The notes under the pieces are model-generated. The model worked only from the letters and a program-made list of their open reading frames with translations, did not search any database and was not told the origin of the DNA. A program made the position numbers and the translations under genes. This document shows positions 22,200 through 22,967 of a DNA stretch of 22,967 nt, one piece after another. The stretch is from assembly GCA_944389985.1 (NCBI GenBank), contig CALXON010000214.1, positions 1-22,967 on the forward strand, in the 5' to 3' direction. This DNA comes from an uncultured Spirochaetaceae bacterium (lineage in GTDB: Bacteria > Spirochaetota > Spirochaetia > Sphaerochaetales > Sphaerochaetaceae). The number at the start of each line of letters is the position of its first letter. Within the stretch, counting starts at the first letter, position 1.

Positions 22200-22274
22200 A
22201 TGTCTTAATATAGCAGAAAGGGCGGGAGAAGACAGTATTTCCACACAACGCTTTCCTGACAGAATACATTATTG

Positions 22275-22303
22275 TTGACACACAAGCCGGAGATCTGTAT
22301 TAT
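22275..22303 (+). promoter_or_regulatory. Strong promoter of the tRNA cluster
   Basis: TTGACA (22275-22280), 17 bases and TATTAT (22298-22303) lie 13 bases before the first tRNA. This is close to the housekeeping sigma consensus. Confidence 0.85.
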
Positions 22304-22316
22304 TCAGACCTTGACT

Positions 22317-22401
22317 GGAGAGATGTCCGAGTGGTTTAAGGTAGTTGCCTTGAAAGCAACCGTGGCGCAAGTCACCGGGGGTTCGAATCCCTCTCTCTCC
22401 G
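22317..22401 (+). tRNA. tRNA-Ser (anticodon UGA)
   Basis: An 85-base class II tRNA. The acceptor stem is GGAGAGA/TCTCTCC with discriminator G, the anticodon loop is CTTGAAA with TGA at 22351-22353, there is a long variable arm, and the T arm carries GGTTCGAATCC. CCA is not encoded. Confidence 0.96.
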
Positions 22402-22412
22402 AAAGAAGAAAT

Positions 22413-22502
22413 GGAGAGGTGCGAGAGAGGCCGAATCGGGCTCCCTGCTAAGGAGTTGACCTGGCAAACCCGGGTCCGGGGGTTCGAATCCCCCCCTCTC
22501 CG
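22413..22502 (+). tRNA. tRNA-Ser (anticodon GCU)
   Basis: A 90-base class II tRNA with acceptor stem GGAGAGG/CCTCTCC, discriminator G, anticodon loop CTGCTAA with GCT at 22447-22449 and a long variable arm. It starts 11 bases after the previous tRNA and is followed by a run of seven T. CCA is not encoded. Confidence 0.95.
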
Positions 22503-22519
22503 TTTTTTTATGCCGGTTT

Positions 22520-22570
22520 TCACAATGGGCGGAGAAAAGACAGCTACTTGCCTATGTCCTTTCATTGTGA
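22520..22570. repeat. Inverted repeat upstream of the tRNA-Arg gene
   Basis: TCACAATG (22520-22527) and CATTGTGA (22563-22570) form a perfect eight-base inverted repeat 35 bases apart. The right arm fills the end of the spacer of the likely tRNA-Arg promoter. It could be a regulatory site or chance. Confidence 0.35.
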
Positions 22571-22576
22571 TAAATT
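22548..22576 (+). promoter_or_regulatory. Putative promoter of the tRNA-Arg gene
   Basis: TTGCCT (22548-22553), 17 bases and TAAATT (22571-22576) lie 18 bases before the tRNA. It would restart transcription after the T7 run at 22503-22509. Confidence 0.45.
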
Positions 22577-22594
22577 GACAACCGCTATTTTTAT

Positions 22595-22668
22595 GAGACT
22601 ATAGCTCAGCTGGATAGAGCATCAGTTTGCGGAACTGAGGGTCGGAGGTTCGAATCCTCTTAGTCTCG
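22595..22668 (+). tRNA. tRNA-Arg (anticodon GCG)
   Basis: A 74-base class I tRNA. The acceptor stem is GAGACTA/TAGTCTC with discriminator G, the D arm is GCTCAGCTGGATAGAGC, the anticodon loop is TTGCGGA with GCG at 22629-22631 and the T loop TTCGAAT. It reads CGC; the commoner bacterial form for CGN codons is ACG, so this one is slightly unusual. CCA is not encoded. Confidence 0.9.
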
Positions 22669-22671
22669 TCT

Positions 22672-22759
22672 GGAGAGATGTCCGAGTGGTCGAAGGAGCC
22701 GGACTCGAAATCCGGTGTAGTGCTCTGCATTACCGTGGGTTCGAATCCCACTCTCTCCG
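22672..22759 (+). tRNA. tRNA-Ser (anticodon CGA)
   Basis: An 88-base class II tRNA, three bases after tRNA-Arg. The acceptor stem is GGAGAGA/TCTCTCC with discriminator G, the anticodon loop is CTCGAAA with CGA at 22706-22708, and there is a long variable arm. It reads UCG. CCA is not encoded. Confidence 0.95.
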
Positions 22760-22775
22760 ATTCTCGAATCCATCT

Positions 22776-22861
22776 GGAGAGGTGTCCGAGTGGTCGAAGG
22801 TGCACGATTGGAAGTCGTGTATGGTCAAAAGCCATCGGGGGTTCGAATCCCCCTCTCTCCG
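22776..22861 (+). tRNA. tRNA-Ser (anticodon GGA)
   Basis: An 86-base class II tRNA. The acceptor stem is GGAGAGG/TCTCTCC (last pair G-U) with discriminator G, the anticodon loop is TTGGAAG with GGA at 22810-22812, and there is a long variable arm. It completes the serine set. It ends two bases before the SRP RNA. CCA is not encoded. Confidence 0.95.
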
Positions 22862-22863
22862 TT

Positions 22864-22967
22864 CAGCAGCAGATACCTGGCAATGTACGCCGCCGAACCC
22901 CGTCAGGGCAGGAATGCAGCAGCGGTAAGTGGAATGTCCATGTGACCAGGACCATTTGCTGCTGTTT
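22864..22967 (+). ncRNA. ffs: Small SRP RNA (4.5S type)
   Basis: A hairpin RNA of about 101 bases. The ends pair (CAGCAGCA at 22864-22871 with TGCTGCTG at 22957-22964), with CCTGG/CCAGG further in. The apical domain at 22902-22923 has the conserved internal loop (CAGG facing AGCA), the GGAA tetraloop at 22911-22914 and the AGCAGC strand of the Ffh-binding site. Compared with the E. coli hairpin, two loop-closing pairs are changed in a compensated way (U-A to G-C and C-G to A-U). It binds Ffh to form the signal recognition particle. A T run follows at the window end. It is so close to tRNA-Ser(GGA) that both are probably cut from one transcript. Confidence 0.93.

Noticed and set aside
22269..22565. 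Open frame of 98 codons on the minus strand across the first tRNA genes
   Set aside because: The translation (with GIRTPGD and GGDSNPR motifs) is the familiar false protein read antisense to tRNA-Ser genes.
22575..22580. TTGACA before the tRNA-Arg gene
   Set aside because: A -10 at 16-18 bases would fall inside the tRNA; TTGCCT-17-TAAATT just upstream fits better.
22599..22835. Open frame of 78 codons on the minus strand with RVGFEPT
   Set aside because: Antisense to tRNA-Arg and tRNA-Ser genes; the same well-known artefact.
22686..22928. Open frame of 80 codons on the plus strand
   Set aside because: It lies inside two tRNA-Ser genes and the SRP RNA.
1..22967. CRISPR arrays, insertion sequences, phage or toxin-antitoxin genes
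   Set aside because: No spaced repeats, transposase or integrase motifs, or small toxin-antitoxin pairs were seen. The tRNA cluster could host integration, but no integrase or att repeat is present.

Overview
The window looks like a chromosomal segment of a host- or plant-polysaccharide-associated bacterium, most likely a spirochaete of the Sphaerochaeta/Treponema kind. This placement is inference. It rests on the signal-peptide end LFASGSKE of the sugar-binding protein, many carbohydrate genes, moderate GC, tRNAs with no encoded CCA, and very compact gene packing. No phage, insertion sequence, CRISPR array or plasmid function is visible. Gene order is dense, with short overlaps inside operons and convergent genes whose stop codons overlap or nearly touch.

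Layout. (1) 5-4215, minus strand: a sugar ABC-transport operon (zinc-type dehydrogenase, binding protein, two permeases) with an attenuator-like hairpin pair between binding protein and permeases. No ATPase gene is present. (2) 4357-6874, minus: a PHP-domain hydrolase overlapping an AraC-type regulator that probably controls the transport operon. (3) 6978-7826, plus: an EamA-type exporter. (4) 7835-10903, minus: sodium/solute symporter, UPF0303 protein and adenosine-deaminase-family enzyme. (5) 11034-14625: hexuronate/pectin segment with KDG kinase and a divergent KDPG aldolase fused to a VOC domain, sharing a control region that holds a near-perfect KdgR-type palindrome, followed by an intracellular GH28 enzyme. 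(6) 14678-15559, plus: a sugar isomerase/epimerase-like TIM barrel. (7) 15554-18359, minus: Gfo/Idh-like protein, deoC and an enlarged thymidine-kinase-like protein, a deoxynucleoside salvage operon. (8) 18450-20839, plus: a membrane-anchored zinc-ribbon Nudix protein, an aldo/keto-reductase-like protein lacking its catalytic Asp, and a YigZ/IMPACT protein, all overlapping. (9) 20829-22199, minus: a membrane M28 metallopeptidase. (10) 22275-22967, plus: four tRNA-Ser genes covering all serine codons, one tRNA-Arg, and the small SRP RNA.

How the parts fit. Oligogalacturonides or other imported oligosaccharides would be trimmed inside the cell by the GH28 enzyme. The product would feed through uronate enzymes not present here to KDG, then KdgK and the aldolase to pyruvate and glyceraldehyde-3-phosphate. 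DeoC and the kinase-like protein recycle deoxynucleosides. A repeated feature is that several genes heading a transcript have no Shine-Dalgarno sequence but carry a -10-like hexamer 6-8 bases before the ATG (PHP, EamA, isomerase, Gfo/Idh, Nudix, possibly M28), while most operon-internal genes and several other leading genes have good ribosome sites. This suggests a mix of leaderless and leadered transcripts.
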